The notes beneath the pieces were generated by a model. The model searched no databases and was not told the origin of the DNA. It worked only from the letters and a program-made list of their open reading frames with translations. A DNA stretch of 64,000 nucleotides from NCBI GenBank assembly GCA_037367405.1, contig JAZKJV010007246.1, positions 248,001 through 312,000 of the forward strand. The letters are read 5' to 3'. A program made the position numbers and the translations under genes. Positions 41,599-52,555 of this stretch are shown here, piece after piece. Position 1 is the first letter of the stretch. The number at the start of each line of letters is the position of its first letter. The DNA is from Ottelia alismoides. Its lineage: Eukaryota; Streptophyta; Magnoliopsida; Alismatales; Hydrocharitaceae.

Positions 41599-44500
41599 TG
41601 ATGAATACCCATTCATCACTCTTTATTCTTATATTTTAGCTACAAAAACCTATGCAAATGCATGTAGATATGTGTAAATAGGAATAATTAACAAAAGCAT
41701 GCATCTTGTAAAAATATGTAATTAGCATGTTTTTGTGCAAAAATAAAAGAATAAAGAGTAAAAAGAAAAAGAGGGAAATATTTAGAATAAATATTGAGCA
41801 ACCTAACCCAAGGGAGGGCTCATCATGGGCCTGACCGCATAAAAGCCACAGTAGAGAGAGATAGGGGCTCACTTATGTATATATTTGTAAATAAATAAAA
41901 TAATATTTTCCTCATCCAAAAATATGCTTGTATATATTTTGTACATATTTATAAACTATTAAAAACAAAATAAAAAACTTAAAAGTCAAAAATGCAAAAA
42001 TACACCTTCACCATGTACATAAGACCACCATCCTTATTTATCTAACCTTGTAAATAGATGTATTTATTTCTAAAACTTTTTGTAAATATCCTATGTTACA
42101 TATTGTACATAAAATAAATAAAAAGAAACAAAACAAAATCAAATAAAAATTACAAAATTTAAAATACAAAAATATCTTGTACATACACCATGTATATAGT
42201 TATACATAAATAATTATTTCACCTATATATCTAAATAATAAAAATAAAATAAAAATAGCCTTTTATTCCTCATTTTATCCTATAAATAAATAAAATATAA
42301 AATAAGAATAAAAATGTATATAAATAACTAATTAAAAATCAAAAATCAAAAATCAATATAGTGTATATATACCTATGTATAGCTACTATGTATATACTTT
42401 TTTTTTATTTCCAAAAATTAATTAAAAATCACAAAAAAATAGAAAAAATTAAAACAAATATTTTTTATGTTTTAAGTTTTTGAAAATTCGGCCATTTAAG
42501 GCCCCAAAAAATCAAATAAAAATATAAGCCTTGGCGGGCTCTGATTGGTCCACGGGGGATTGTTGACCCCCGGTCAACACCTCCCACAGGACCACCAGAG
42601 CCCGGGTCCACTCGCCCGACCCGTTTTCTCCCCTCTTTCTACGAGTGACCCGATCGCCATTTGCCCCAACTCCGGGTCCGGATTGATCACGTCACATCCG
42701 AGAGCCTCGCCGGAGCCCTCGCCTTGGGATCCGCGCTCCAGCTCGCCCTACCCGATCGATTCTTCCCGGACCTGCAACCATATAAAGCCTGAGCTCCGCC
42801 GCATTCATTCTCTATCTTTGGCTCTCCACCTTCACTCCCGTGACCTCCATTGCATTCAGCAAGGTGACAGCTTCCGTCTGCCGTGTTGCAGCGAGGAGGA
42901 GGGTGCCCGACCATCGATCCGGCAGCCGTGCGCCGCCGTGCTCCGCCACCTAGTTGGAGCTCGAGCCTCAGGCAGTGACGACCTTCGAGGCGACGACCGG
43001 GAGTTAGCCACACTCCAGCACAGTCTTCCGATCCACCCAGGTAGTCGATTAGCTCCTCCATTTCGTTTAATTTCTGATTTCGCCCAAATCGACTCTCCGA
43101 CGTGTTCCTCTGATTCCGGCCATCTCGCGTAATATCTCGATAATCGGAACCCCCACACACCTTCGCCACCTCCCGACGCACGTTCTACGCCCACTCATCC
43201 AACCCAGCTCGCCCCGGAGCTGGGAGTCGAGCTCCACCACCTACCGCTCGCCGGAGCTCATTCGCACCGACCCACCAGCCACCGTCACCCCGCTTCTTTG
43301 GGTCGAGGCACTTTGCCCTCGACCCGTGAAGCTTCTGGTTTGCTTTGCAGGGACCGAGGAGGCCATCTGAGGCTTCCCGATTTCAGTCCAGGAGCTCGCT
43401 CGCCGCCAGCCTCGCCGGAGCCCCTCCCGGGCTCGGCTGGGCCATCGGAGGCTACCACCAGCTGCGGGGCATCACAGCGGGTCTTCTCCGATCATCAGGA
43501 GCAGCTGAGGAGGACTACAGCCCACGCACGAGGCCGGCGAAGCTCGCCGGCGGAGTGTTCTTCCACCATCCTCCAGCACCGTCCGATGGCTCCTCCGCTC
43601 CAGTCTTGATCCCAGCCGTCCATCTTCCGAGGAGCAGCGACCGTCGATCACCTGGAGGGGCTCATCTGGACCGATAGCAGCAGAGGAGAGAGGCACCCGA
43701 GCTCCACCCCGTTCGATCTTCCACGTGTCCTCGTCTCCACCGTCGATCCGGCTCAAGGGCAGACGAAGAAAAGCGCCAGCTCACCAGGACCGCCCGATCT
43801 TCCACGTGGCGCGCATCCCGCCGTCGACAAATAAAGGGGTAAATTACTTAGGACCCCCTCTTAGTTTGTCTTTTTAGTCCTAGTCCTGTAAATATTTTCG
43901 TGCTTTTATTTACGTAGGGTAATTTGCAATTGGGACCTTGTGTTTGTTTTTATTTACGTTTATGCCCCTGTGTATGTGAGACCACGTGCTTCGTCACGCG
44001 CTTGTTTGGGCTATTTACATCTGTTTCCCTGTAGTTCTGTTGGGTTCTGAAATGAATGATAACTTTTTGGTAATTGCATTTATGCCCCTGTGAGTGTTGT
44101 TTATGCGCATGTGCGGATTTTAGTGGGATTTTTGCATCCAAGCCCCTGGACTTTTGGTACGAGTTACCAAAAAGTCCAGAAACTTGGTTTTTATTACCAA
44201 AAGGCACCTGAGTGCCCCAGGCACGCGCCACGCGCGTGACTTGCTGGGATTTTTGCACCTTGAGCCCCAGACTTTCGGGTATTTGCACATTGGTCCTTGT
44301 GCACAGTGCCCCCTTTTGGATTTTGAATAAAATATCAAATCACCTCCAAATCTAATGCAAATTTGACACATGGCTCCTGCCATGGTGTAGGATTTTTGTA
44401 GATTTTTGAGGACATTTTTGATCTTGTTTGCTATTTTAAAAAATTCAAAAACATCTATTTTTGGCACTGTTTCACTTGAAAAATCACAAAAAAATATAAA

Positions 44501-45255
44501 AACACCCCCAAAAATTCTACAAAAATTAGTTAATGATCGTTGTGTGTTGTTTGATTTTCTAGCCAATTTTGGCTATTTTTCATTAAGTAAAAACCCTAAA
44601 AATCTAAAAACACCTAAAAACTCATAAAAATCATATTAAATAATCTAAAAATCCAAAAACAATAATTTTGGTGCCCAAATTTTCCTTATTTTCTATAGAA
44701 TACAGGAAAATTACCTCCAGGGCCATCTGAGATCCTTAGATATTTTATCTTTGGGTTTTGGGCCCTGCTGGACAGTACCTCATTTTCTTTGCACGGTTTG
44801 ATTTTTAGAAAATAAAATACACCACATAAAAATCCCAAAAATTCACCAAAAACACTTAAAAACCCAAAAAGCATAAAAACAATTTTTCTTGAATTTTTGC
44901 TTGATTTTTGGTGTGCTAAATAAATTGCTTAAGTGTGCTTGTTTATACTTTCTTTTATTTCCTTCACATATTAAAAATCCAAAAAAATTTTAAAACCATT
45001 AAAAACCACTAAAAATGTTTTCTCCCTTTTTCTGATTCTTTGACTACTTCGTAGGCCTTTGGCCAATCCGTGCTCCTTGTGTTCGACCCTGGGAGCTATA
45101 CCAGGTTAATCACATAGCGAGACCGCTTTCGCATTTTCGATTGATTTTATTTCTCGTAGTGGTCTATTTTTCTTGATATACCCATCCGATTGATTGAGGT
45201 CACAACGACCATTCCTTTGCCTTTGCCTTAGTCACTCGGAATTTTGGGGTTATCA
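41599..45255 (+). repeat. 3' LTR of Athila-1 (3,657 bp)
   Basis: Near-identical to 27613-31271, with about 25-30 scattered differences. Single-base changes dominate, with a few 1-base length changes in A or T runs. It has the same three compositional zones. The copy of the putative TATA box is at 42781-42786. Open frames within (42545-43132, 43298-43677 etc.) are the LTR copies of those in the 5' LTR and are not considered genes. Confidence 0.95.
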
Positions 45256-45260
45256 GCAAA
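45256..45260. repeat. Target-site duplication of Athila-1, right
   Basis: GCAAA directly after the LTR end TTATCA. It is identical to 27608-27612. Confidence 0.97.
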
Positions 45261-46243
45261 CTAAAGGACCCGATCTATGGACTCGAGTAAGCTTCTTGTA
45301 GTTGGAACATCAAATTTGATGAAATTTTTAGTTATGATGTGAGATGGAATCTTGATTAACCATGTGAAACTTTGTGGGTGTGCTACTGTGTTCATCGTGC
45401 TAAATGCAGATGATATTCTAGTCATTTGAAATGATATAAGGATAATAATAAGTGATGTATAGACTACCTATTCTATGCCTTGAGATATGATCTGAATGAC
45501 TTAGATCTTAGTTTTGAATATGTTCAGAAGCATAGAGGAGAGCGTGTTGGGACCGTCACATTAGTGGTACACATTGGATATGTTCCATTGTCAGGAAAAT
45601 TCTAGAAAAGGCTTCTTTCTCTTAAGATATGGTACAGACCGATCTAAAGGGATAACACCTCTCAAAGTTGAGGATGTGGATATCAAAGCTACATGCCCTA
45701 GAGCATCAGCTTTGGGAAGCTCGGTGTTTGTTAGATATGCACAAAAGCTAGATGTCTACCATGCAGTGTGAGTAGTAAGCTGTTACTAATCCTACTACGG
45801 AGATAAAAAAACTTGATTGAAGTAATAATAATATCTTCAATGATGACAAGAATTTTTGAGATAGTGATATCAAAGTATTATCTTCAAGAACTTAAGACTT
45901 TATAGATACTAATCTAAAAGTTTTAACTACAAATACCTTAGGAGATAGAGATAAACAAGAATAAGGGTATTTTGATAAAGATAATGGAAATACTGGTTAT
46001 AATAATTATTGAGCTATAGTTTCAAGGACACTGTAACTGACAATATTGAGCATTGGTTGCATAAGATGCAACATTCGCATTGAACAGCACTGTTACCAGG
46101 AAATATGCAAGTGTCGTCAAAGGACTTATCGTAGTTTCTTGGGAACAGAGTGACTGATCAGCCTGCCTAGCTATTTTTCTAAATAGCCTATGATCGTCAC
46201 ATGAGTGCGGATTTAAATATTAGCCCATTAATGGCTCTTTGGG
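45261..46243 (+). pseudogene. Copia-2 pol, second part: RT end and RNase H region
   Basis: It continues the RT interrupted at 27612. It opens with KDPIYGLE.ASCSWNIKFD, matching the IYGLKQASRSWN block of copia RT. At 45390-45437 it reads VFIVLNADDILVI-stop-NDIR, a mutated form of the YVDDILLIGND active site: the two Asp codons remain (45408-45413) while Tyr and Gly are lost, the latter to TGA. At 45574-45771 the frame NSRKGFFLLRYGT...RASALGSSVFVRYAQ...YHAV matches the SKKGFLPFRHG...YASALGSLMY region before RNase H. The RNase H part is unreadable. Not functional. Confidence 0.8.
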
Positions 46244-46255
46244 CTAGTGGGAGAT
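46244..46255 (+). other. Copia-2 polypurine tract, first copy
   Basis: CTAGTGGGAGAT directly before TGTTGGACAAGC. Confidence 0.8.
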
Positions 46256-46590
46256 TGTTGGACAAGCAAGCCCATGTCAAGCTATTATGCAATTAATTTT
46301 ATTGCAAATATCATTCCTTGAACCGAAATGAAAAATAACTAATTTATATAATAGGTCCCTCAATACAATTAGGGTTATGTACCATGGCCACCTTAATGAT
46401 CTTATAGCTGTTGATTCAATTGTTTAATCTTAGAGGCTAGTGCTTCGATGAATATCTAAATAGTTAGATTGAGGACTAATCAAGCACCGTCAAATAATTA
46501 CTAAGAGATGATCTCCAGCCAGAGAAGGATATGGCAATCCTTTCTCTAAGGATTGATATCTAACTGACCTCTTGATGTAAGTCCTCTTCA
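46256..46590 (+). repeat. Copia-2 3' LTR start, truncated (first copy)
   Basis: It begins TGTTGGACAAGCAAGCCC and follows the 5' LTR sequence for 335 bp, then jumps to pol sequence at TAGAAA (46591-46596). This is the tandem-duplication junction. Confidence 0.85.
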
Positions 46591-48951
46591 TAGAAAATAA
46601 AATACACTCATAGTTTATTTCCAAATGTTGAAAATGGACATGAATTCTGGAATAGACCTATTATAAAAAATTATAATTGGTATATTTCAAATAGTAATTT
46701 AGCATATGGAGGAATCTACTAAATTATTGAATTAATGAATAGTTCATTAACATTTTTAAATACTATAAGTTAAACATTAAAAAGATCAATAGGAAGATGA
46801 AGATCTTTTGAGAATGATCTGGCATCAAGCCTTGGACATATGTTTGTTGATGAGATCAATAGACAAGAGATGAAACTTTTATATCTCAAATTTCAAATCT
46901 TACATACTTATGACTATTGTATTCAAAGTAAAAAATGTCTAATGCACCCATCTCTGGGAATAGTGTAAGATGTAAAGGTATTCAAGATCTCATACATATT
47001 GATGTACGAGGATCATAAAATTACAAAAAACTTTAATGATATGTGATATCTATTGACGATTATTTGTGATATGAGATTTCTTCCTTAGAAACATTTGAAA
47101 TGTTTAAAGATTTACGTTTATTTGATTTATAATCGTAGATTTAAGGAATATGAAAATGAATTAATCAAGAACCAGAGAGTTGCATTTTAGTTTCCAAGTA
47201 TATATGTAATATAGACTACAAAATATATAGTTCCATGCAAGTAAGCTAGAATCTAGAACCAGAGAGTTTTGCTTCATTAGGAAAATAGATTATGGTATTG
47301 GATACCTACTTTATGACCTTGAGATTCTTAAAAGATTTCATATCTGAGAATGTTATTCTTAGAGGATGACTTTCTTGAGAATCAACATGAAAATGAAATG
47401 AAGGAACTCATTTAATCTTGAGAGGATAATGAGGCCCCTGAAATAAGAAACTAAAAGGATCATTAAAAATGAAACACTCATATCTCTTCAAATGAGTTTG
47501 AGGATGGATTCCATGTGTCAGTTAAGTCTAAGAATGATCTTACCTCATGTGATGAATCTTCTGAAGATCATGACATGGACATATGGATCGTAGCAATAAA
47601 GTCTAAAGAAAACTTCATATACAAATGTAGTATATGGACACTCGAGGATCTACCTATATGGGTAAGACCGGTTAAGGTGTAAATGGATCTTCAAGATAAA
47701 GAGGGAACCTGATGAGAAAGTAGGAACCGTTCAAGCACGACTCATATCCTCAGGATACACATGAAGAGAAGGCATTTCTTGCGATGAGACTTGCACTTCA
47801 GTGGCTATGCTTAAACCCATCAGAATATTGCTAACTATAGCTACACAACTAGACTTGACATCTATGTGATGTTTGTCAAGATTGCATTCTTCAATGAATA
47901 CCTCTCCGAGGTTATTCATATGAAGTAGTATCAGGGCTTCATAGTTGAGGAAATTAAGGTGTGCAAACTAAAGGACCCGATCTATGGACTCGAGTAAGCT
48001 TCTTGTAGTTGGAACATCAAATTTGATGAAGTTCTTAGTTATGATGTGAGATAGAATCATATTAACCATGTGAAACTTTGTGGGTGTGCTACTGTGTTCA
48101 TCGTGCTAAATGCAAATGATATTCTAGTCATTTGATATGATATAAGGATAATAAAAAGTGATGTATAGACTACCTATTCCATGCCTTGAGATATGATCTG
48201 AATGACTTAGATCTTAGTTTTGAATATGTTCAGAAGCATAGAGGAGAGCGTGTTGGGACCGTCACATTAGTTGTACACATTGTATATGTTCCATTTTCAG
48301 GAAAACTCTAGAAAAGGCTTCTTTCTCTTAAGATATGGTACATACCGATCAAAAGGGATAACACCTCTCAGAGTTGAGGATGTGGATATCAAAGCTACAT
48401 GCCCTAGTGCATCAGCTTTGGGAAGCTCAGTGCTTGTTAGATATGCACAAAAGCTAGATGTCTACCATGCAGTGTGAGTAGTAAGCTGTTACTAATCCTA
48501 CTACGGAGATAAAAAAACTTGATTGCAGTAATAATAATATCTTCAATGATGACAAGAATTTTTGAGATAGTGATATCAAAGTATTATCTTCAAGAACTTA
48601 AGACTTTATAGATACTAATCTAAAAGTTTTAACTACAAATACCTTAGGAGATGAGATCAACAGGAATAAGGGTATTTTGATAAAGATAATGGAAATACTG
48701 GTTATAATAATTATTGAGCTATAGTTTCAAGGACACTGTAACTGACAATATTGAGTATTGGTTGCATAAGATGCAACATTCGCATTGAACATGAGCATTG
48801 TTACCAGGAAATATGCAAGTGTCGTCAAAGGACTTATCGTAGTTTCTTGGGAACAGAGTGATTGATCAGCCTGCCTAGCTATTTTTCTAAATAGCCTATG
48901 ATCGTCACATGAGTGCGGATTTAAAGATTAGCCCATTAATGGCTCTTTGGG
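46591..48951 (+). pseudogene. Tandem duplicate of Copia-2 pol
   Basis: It repeats 26084-27612 joined directly to 45261-46243, without Athila-1. The join at 47961-47974 reads GTGCAAACTAAAGG, the unoccupied target site. The GAG-pre-integrase segment lies near 46810-46960, RT opening near 47675, active-site region at about 48105-48140, and the KGFFLLRYGT frame at 48271-48477. About 170 bp present at 26655-26830 are missing near 47165 and replaced by a short filler. It differs from the first copy by a few percent, so it predates Athila-1. Not functional. Confidence 0.85.
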
Positions 48952-48963
48952 CTAGTGGGAGAT
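48952..48963 (+). other. Copia-2 polypurine tract, second copy
   Basis: CTAGTGGGAGAT directly before the LTR start at 48964. Confidence 0.8.
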
Positions 48964-49708
48964 TGTTGGACAAGCAAGCCCATGTCGAGCTATTATGCAA
49001 TTAATTTTATTGCAAATATCATTCCATGAACCGAAATGAAAAATAACTAATTTATATAATAGGTCCCTCAATACAATTAGGGTTATGTACCCTGGCCACC
49101 TTAATGATCTTATAGCTGTTGATTAAATTGTTTAATCTTAGAGGCTAGTGCTTCGATGAATATCTAAATAGTTAGATTGAGGACTCATCAAGCACCGTCA
49201 AATGATTACTAAGAGATGATCTCCAGCCAGAGAAGGATATGGCAATCCTTTCTCTAAAGATTGATATCTAACTAACCTCTTGATGTAAGTCCTCTTCATA
49301 GAAATAGGGATTCTGAGGTGTTAGATAAGCTATGTCAAAGAGTTGACTTAACATGATCTATATAACCAAAGACCTATGTCGTATGTTGTCACGATATAGG
49401 CATGCATCCTCTGACAGGAAACAGATGTTACTATATGTATGTGTATGTACATTTGGCAGACCTATAGGTTGATGGCTTAATCAAGTTCTATAGACTAGCA
49501 CGTTGGTGTGCATACAAGGGCATATGAGAAATACGATCTCTAAAGGGATCATACATGTTCATTTCCAGAATCGGAAGATATGAGCTCGCTCATGAGAAAT
49601 CGGGATCAAATTCCGTGCACGGTCATCTCGCTTTGGAAGCTTGACTAAATTTGTGGGTTTGGTATATGCTTTTGAAAATTATATGATCAACACTTGGGTA
49701 TGATATAT
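48964..49708 (+). repeat. Copia-2 3' LTR, second copy, cut by Tekay element
   Basis: It begins TGTTGGACAAGC and continues past the point where the first copy breaks (49299). It stops at GGTATGATATAT where the next element starts. The remaining about 1.9 kb of LTR is not found on the far side of the Tekay element. Confidence 0.8.
49704..49708. repeat. Possible target-site duplication of Tekay element, left
   Basis: TATAT here and at 57348-57352. It is low in complexity, and the right flank does not continue the Copia LTR, so it may be chance. Confidence 0.35.
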
Positions 49709-51389
49709 TGTGACGAAACCTGATCGTTCGAGAATGATGCGGAAGCGAGAACTTAGCGAACATTTTGGATCATTACTCATAGCATTAATCATAACATATG
49801 AGCAGTAGCGAATCGACTAAAAAAACTTCATTTCCATATATTAATATGGACAAGAGTCCAAGAGTTCACTAAATAAAACAAAAGATAAATAAAGTAGATG
49901 AATCACATCTATGATTGCCTTATTCCAGTGGGCATAATGATATCCATCCAAATCGACCCAACTAATATTCGTGTTCCCCTAAAAAAGAGTAGCAATACAT
50001 GTTATAAGCTTAGCACTCAGTATGTGCCGAGTTGAGGTCAATCCGGCTAGTGTAGAAAGCATGTCACTTTTAACTATTCCATATATAACGAAATGGTAAT
50101 TATTCTAACAATAAAGACTTATAAATTTGGTTCTCCATATTCTTACCATGTTGTGTAAACTATTTTGCTTGGCACAGGTCAAAAATCATTATAGATATCA
50201 TTAATTAATTTAAAGATGCATACGAAGTATATTTCATTCATATCCAAGCGTTGCATACTATGCGTACATATATACCCTTTAGTTTTGCCATATTCCGTGT
50301 ATGTCTATAATGTTAACATAAGTACACATATACCCTTAACATTAACTTAAATTGTGCATATGCCCGTATCATTAACATAATTGCACACATGACCTTACCT
50401 TAACATAAATTTGCATGTATGCCCATATCATTAGCATAATTGCACACATGATCTTAGCTTAACATAAATTTACATGTATGCCCGTATCATTAGCATAGCC
50501 TTAACATAAATTGCACGTATGCTCTTGCACACATGCACTTAACATTAACAAAACTTAAACATATGTCCATAACAGTAACATAATTGCATACATGCAATTA
50601 ATATTAACATATATTTCACATATGACCATGCCATTTTTCATGTTTAGAGTGGTCTTGATTGTCATTTCTTAGACGGCTTTGATGGCTTTGATGGTTTACC
50701 ACCAGTACAAGCGGTCCATAAACAATACATAACATGATAGTGTAGCCACAACTGTAGAGGACTTATCTTTTGCCTCACGCTCCCGAAAGGCTTTGGCCCT
50801 TTAGGCCCTTATTTCCCCTTGGTTCAAATCGGTGTTAACATCTTAACGTCATCTTAAAGACTTAGAAAGTTAACTTATTGTTTGTTATTCATAACAATTA
50901 TTTTACTTTATATCTTTCTTTCTCCGTTTAATTATTTGTGTTCATATTGGACATATACACAGGGACTGCTACATGATATCAAGATAATAAATATTAATTT
51001 ATTGTCAATATGTACATATAATTAAATAAACAAGTCCATGGTTTCATATGCAATGGGTAAATATTGAAATCCATGCACTCGTGCATAATAAGTAATATAT
51101 ATTATAATATGTTGCTAAGTTAACATGTATATTGATTTTCTCCTAATAGATACAATCACGACAATGTCTTCTCTTTACGGAATGTTTAGTCTATATACGT
51201 ATTTATTATTAAATTGAAATGTGATTACATGGATGCAATGGAAATTATTATCAAAGACCTTAGTAATAAGGTATTCCATGGTGGATCGTAAATAATACAA
51301 TATCCTAGAAATTGAAATCATGTATATAAATACTCTTGTACTCGGGTAGGTTGTTTAATAGGTTTGAATATATCAGGAACTCACAAAAT
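49709..51389 (-). repeat. 3' LTR of Tekay-like element
   Basis: The plus-strand start TGTGACGAAACC matches 55598 (TGTAACGAAACC). Colinearity with 55598-57347 ends after CACAAAAT at 51389. It contains a block of tandem repeats (50300-50640). Confidence 0.8.
50300..50640. repeat. 59-bp tandem repeats in Tekay 3' LTR
   Basis: Units of about 59 bp with words TTAACATAAAT, CATGTATGCCC, ATATCATTAGCATAATTG and CACACATGA begin near 50345, 50403 and 50462, then decay. The equivalent block in the 5' LTR is 56260-56600. Confidence 0.7.
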
Positions 51390-52555
51390 CCAACGGATAC
51401 GGAAATATATACTTTTGTTAGTAGACACTTCAATCTGAATTGAAAGTATCGGCCAACCTTCCAGGCCTCTATTAGGAGGCAATCACAATGGATCTATACA
51501 ATATTTTTATGGCGTGTAACAGGTATAAGAATGTCCCATTCGAAATAACAAACAAAATCAAGAGAAACTGCCTATAAAAATCAAATGTATGCTCTTTGAT
51601 TAAATTTCGAAGAAAAAAATCATCAATGACAATATCGATGAATATTGATCTGTATCCATTACTATTGTTCTTGTTTCTAAGTCGACATAGAAATCCTCAG
51701 CTTTGGTTAATGATGCAAATATCTCACCTAAAATTAATAGATTTATGCACTGACTTAACCAATAGCTAGGAGATCTATGATCACGACATTAACAATTTCG
51801 GTAGCATTCTCTAAGATAAATTCCCTATATTAAGTAGTTTTCCCACAATACATGCCTAAAAGATTCAACGCATACATTTATAAGTCGTAATTTTAAACAA
51901 AGAATCAACACAATATGCCACTTAACAATCCTGTGTTCGACACATATCTCGATGAGACGTAAAATCCACCCACAACGATTCCTCCTATCTGAACGTTCGT
52001 CGACCATGTCTTGCTCCTCCTATTTCGTCAAATCAAGACTTCGATGTCGATGACGAAGGTTGTTATTGTCGGATTCAAGAATGACGCAACGAAATATGTC
52101 GGGGCAGCTTTTCTCTCTTCCTCTTTCACTCTCTCTCTCTCTCTCTCTAGAACTCTCTCTCACATGTATGCAAGATATGGGGGAGATTGTTGGACAAACT
52201 TCATGCCCTTTTTAAAGGCACCAACAATGAGATAATTAACAATAGTAAAAGGATTTAATTAAAGAATAATTGTGATAACTAACTAAGGTTGTTTACAAAT
52301 TTATTATCTCTTTCTTATTAATATTAAAGTTGTTATTTCATTATATTTTAAGAGATGATGTGTGAATTTTCTGTGATTTTTTTAATTTTATCGTTATCTT
52401 ATGAAAAATCAATCCATTACAATCTACCCTCCTTAAAGAAATTTCATCCTCAAAATTTTTACTATAAAAAGAGACTTACCAAAAAGATACGAATAATGTT
52501 GATGCATTTCGTCCTCCAACTCCCAAGTCGCTTCTTCCCTCTGATGGTGTTGCCA
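51390..52555. other. Tekay 3' region with foreign-looking insert
   Basis: This is 1.17 kb between integrase stop and 3' LTR, longer than usual for this group. It includes a (CT)n run at about 52129-52148. On the plus strand at 52175-52210, ATATGGGGGAGAT is followed by TGTTGGACAAAC, the pattern of a copia purine tract plus LTR start. A small copia fragment may be nested here. No gene recognised. Confidence 0.45.

Larger units (their letters stand above)
27613..45255 (+). mobile_element. Ty3/gypsy Athila-lineage element 'Athila-1' (17.6 kb, young)
   Basis: A complete plus-strand element: LTRs of 3,659 and 3,657 bp (TG...CA), tRNA-Asp primer site, 1.35-kb leader, gag-pol frame with two in-frame TAG codons, a 2.07-kb non-coding 3' region, a purine tract, and the GCAAA duplication. 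The LTRs differ at about 25-30 positions by eye (roughly 0.7-0.8%). At the commonly used plant rate of 1.3e-8 per site per year this implies an insertion about 0.3 million years ago. The lineage call rests on the RT motif FMDDFSV, the integrase WGIDFMGPFP and SDGGSHFIN blocks, and the tRNA-Asp primer. Gag-pol is GC-rich against a very AT-rich neighbourhood. Confidence 0.95.
20685..49708 (+). mobile_element. Ty1/copia 'Copia-2', interrupted and partly duplicated
   Basis: A plus-strand relative of Copia-1, oriented head-to-head with it (5' LTR starts 2.34 kb apart). Order: 5' LTR 20685-23318, iMet-type primer site, degraded gag, GAG-pre-integrase and integrase region, and RT up to 27612. Athila-1 (27613-45255) then interrupts, after which come the rest of RT, RNase H and the purine tract to 46255, and the start of the 3' LTR. 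At 46591 the sequence jumps back to pol and repeats pol, purine tract and LTR start to 49708, where the Tekay element cuts the LTR. The 3' LTR end and right target duplication are therefore lost. Confidence 0.85.

Noticed and set aside
50300..50640. CRISPR-like array of short repeats
   Set aside because: The units are head-to-tail with no unique spacers, diverge quickly, and lie in an LTR of a plant retrotransposon.
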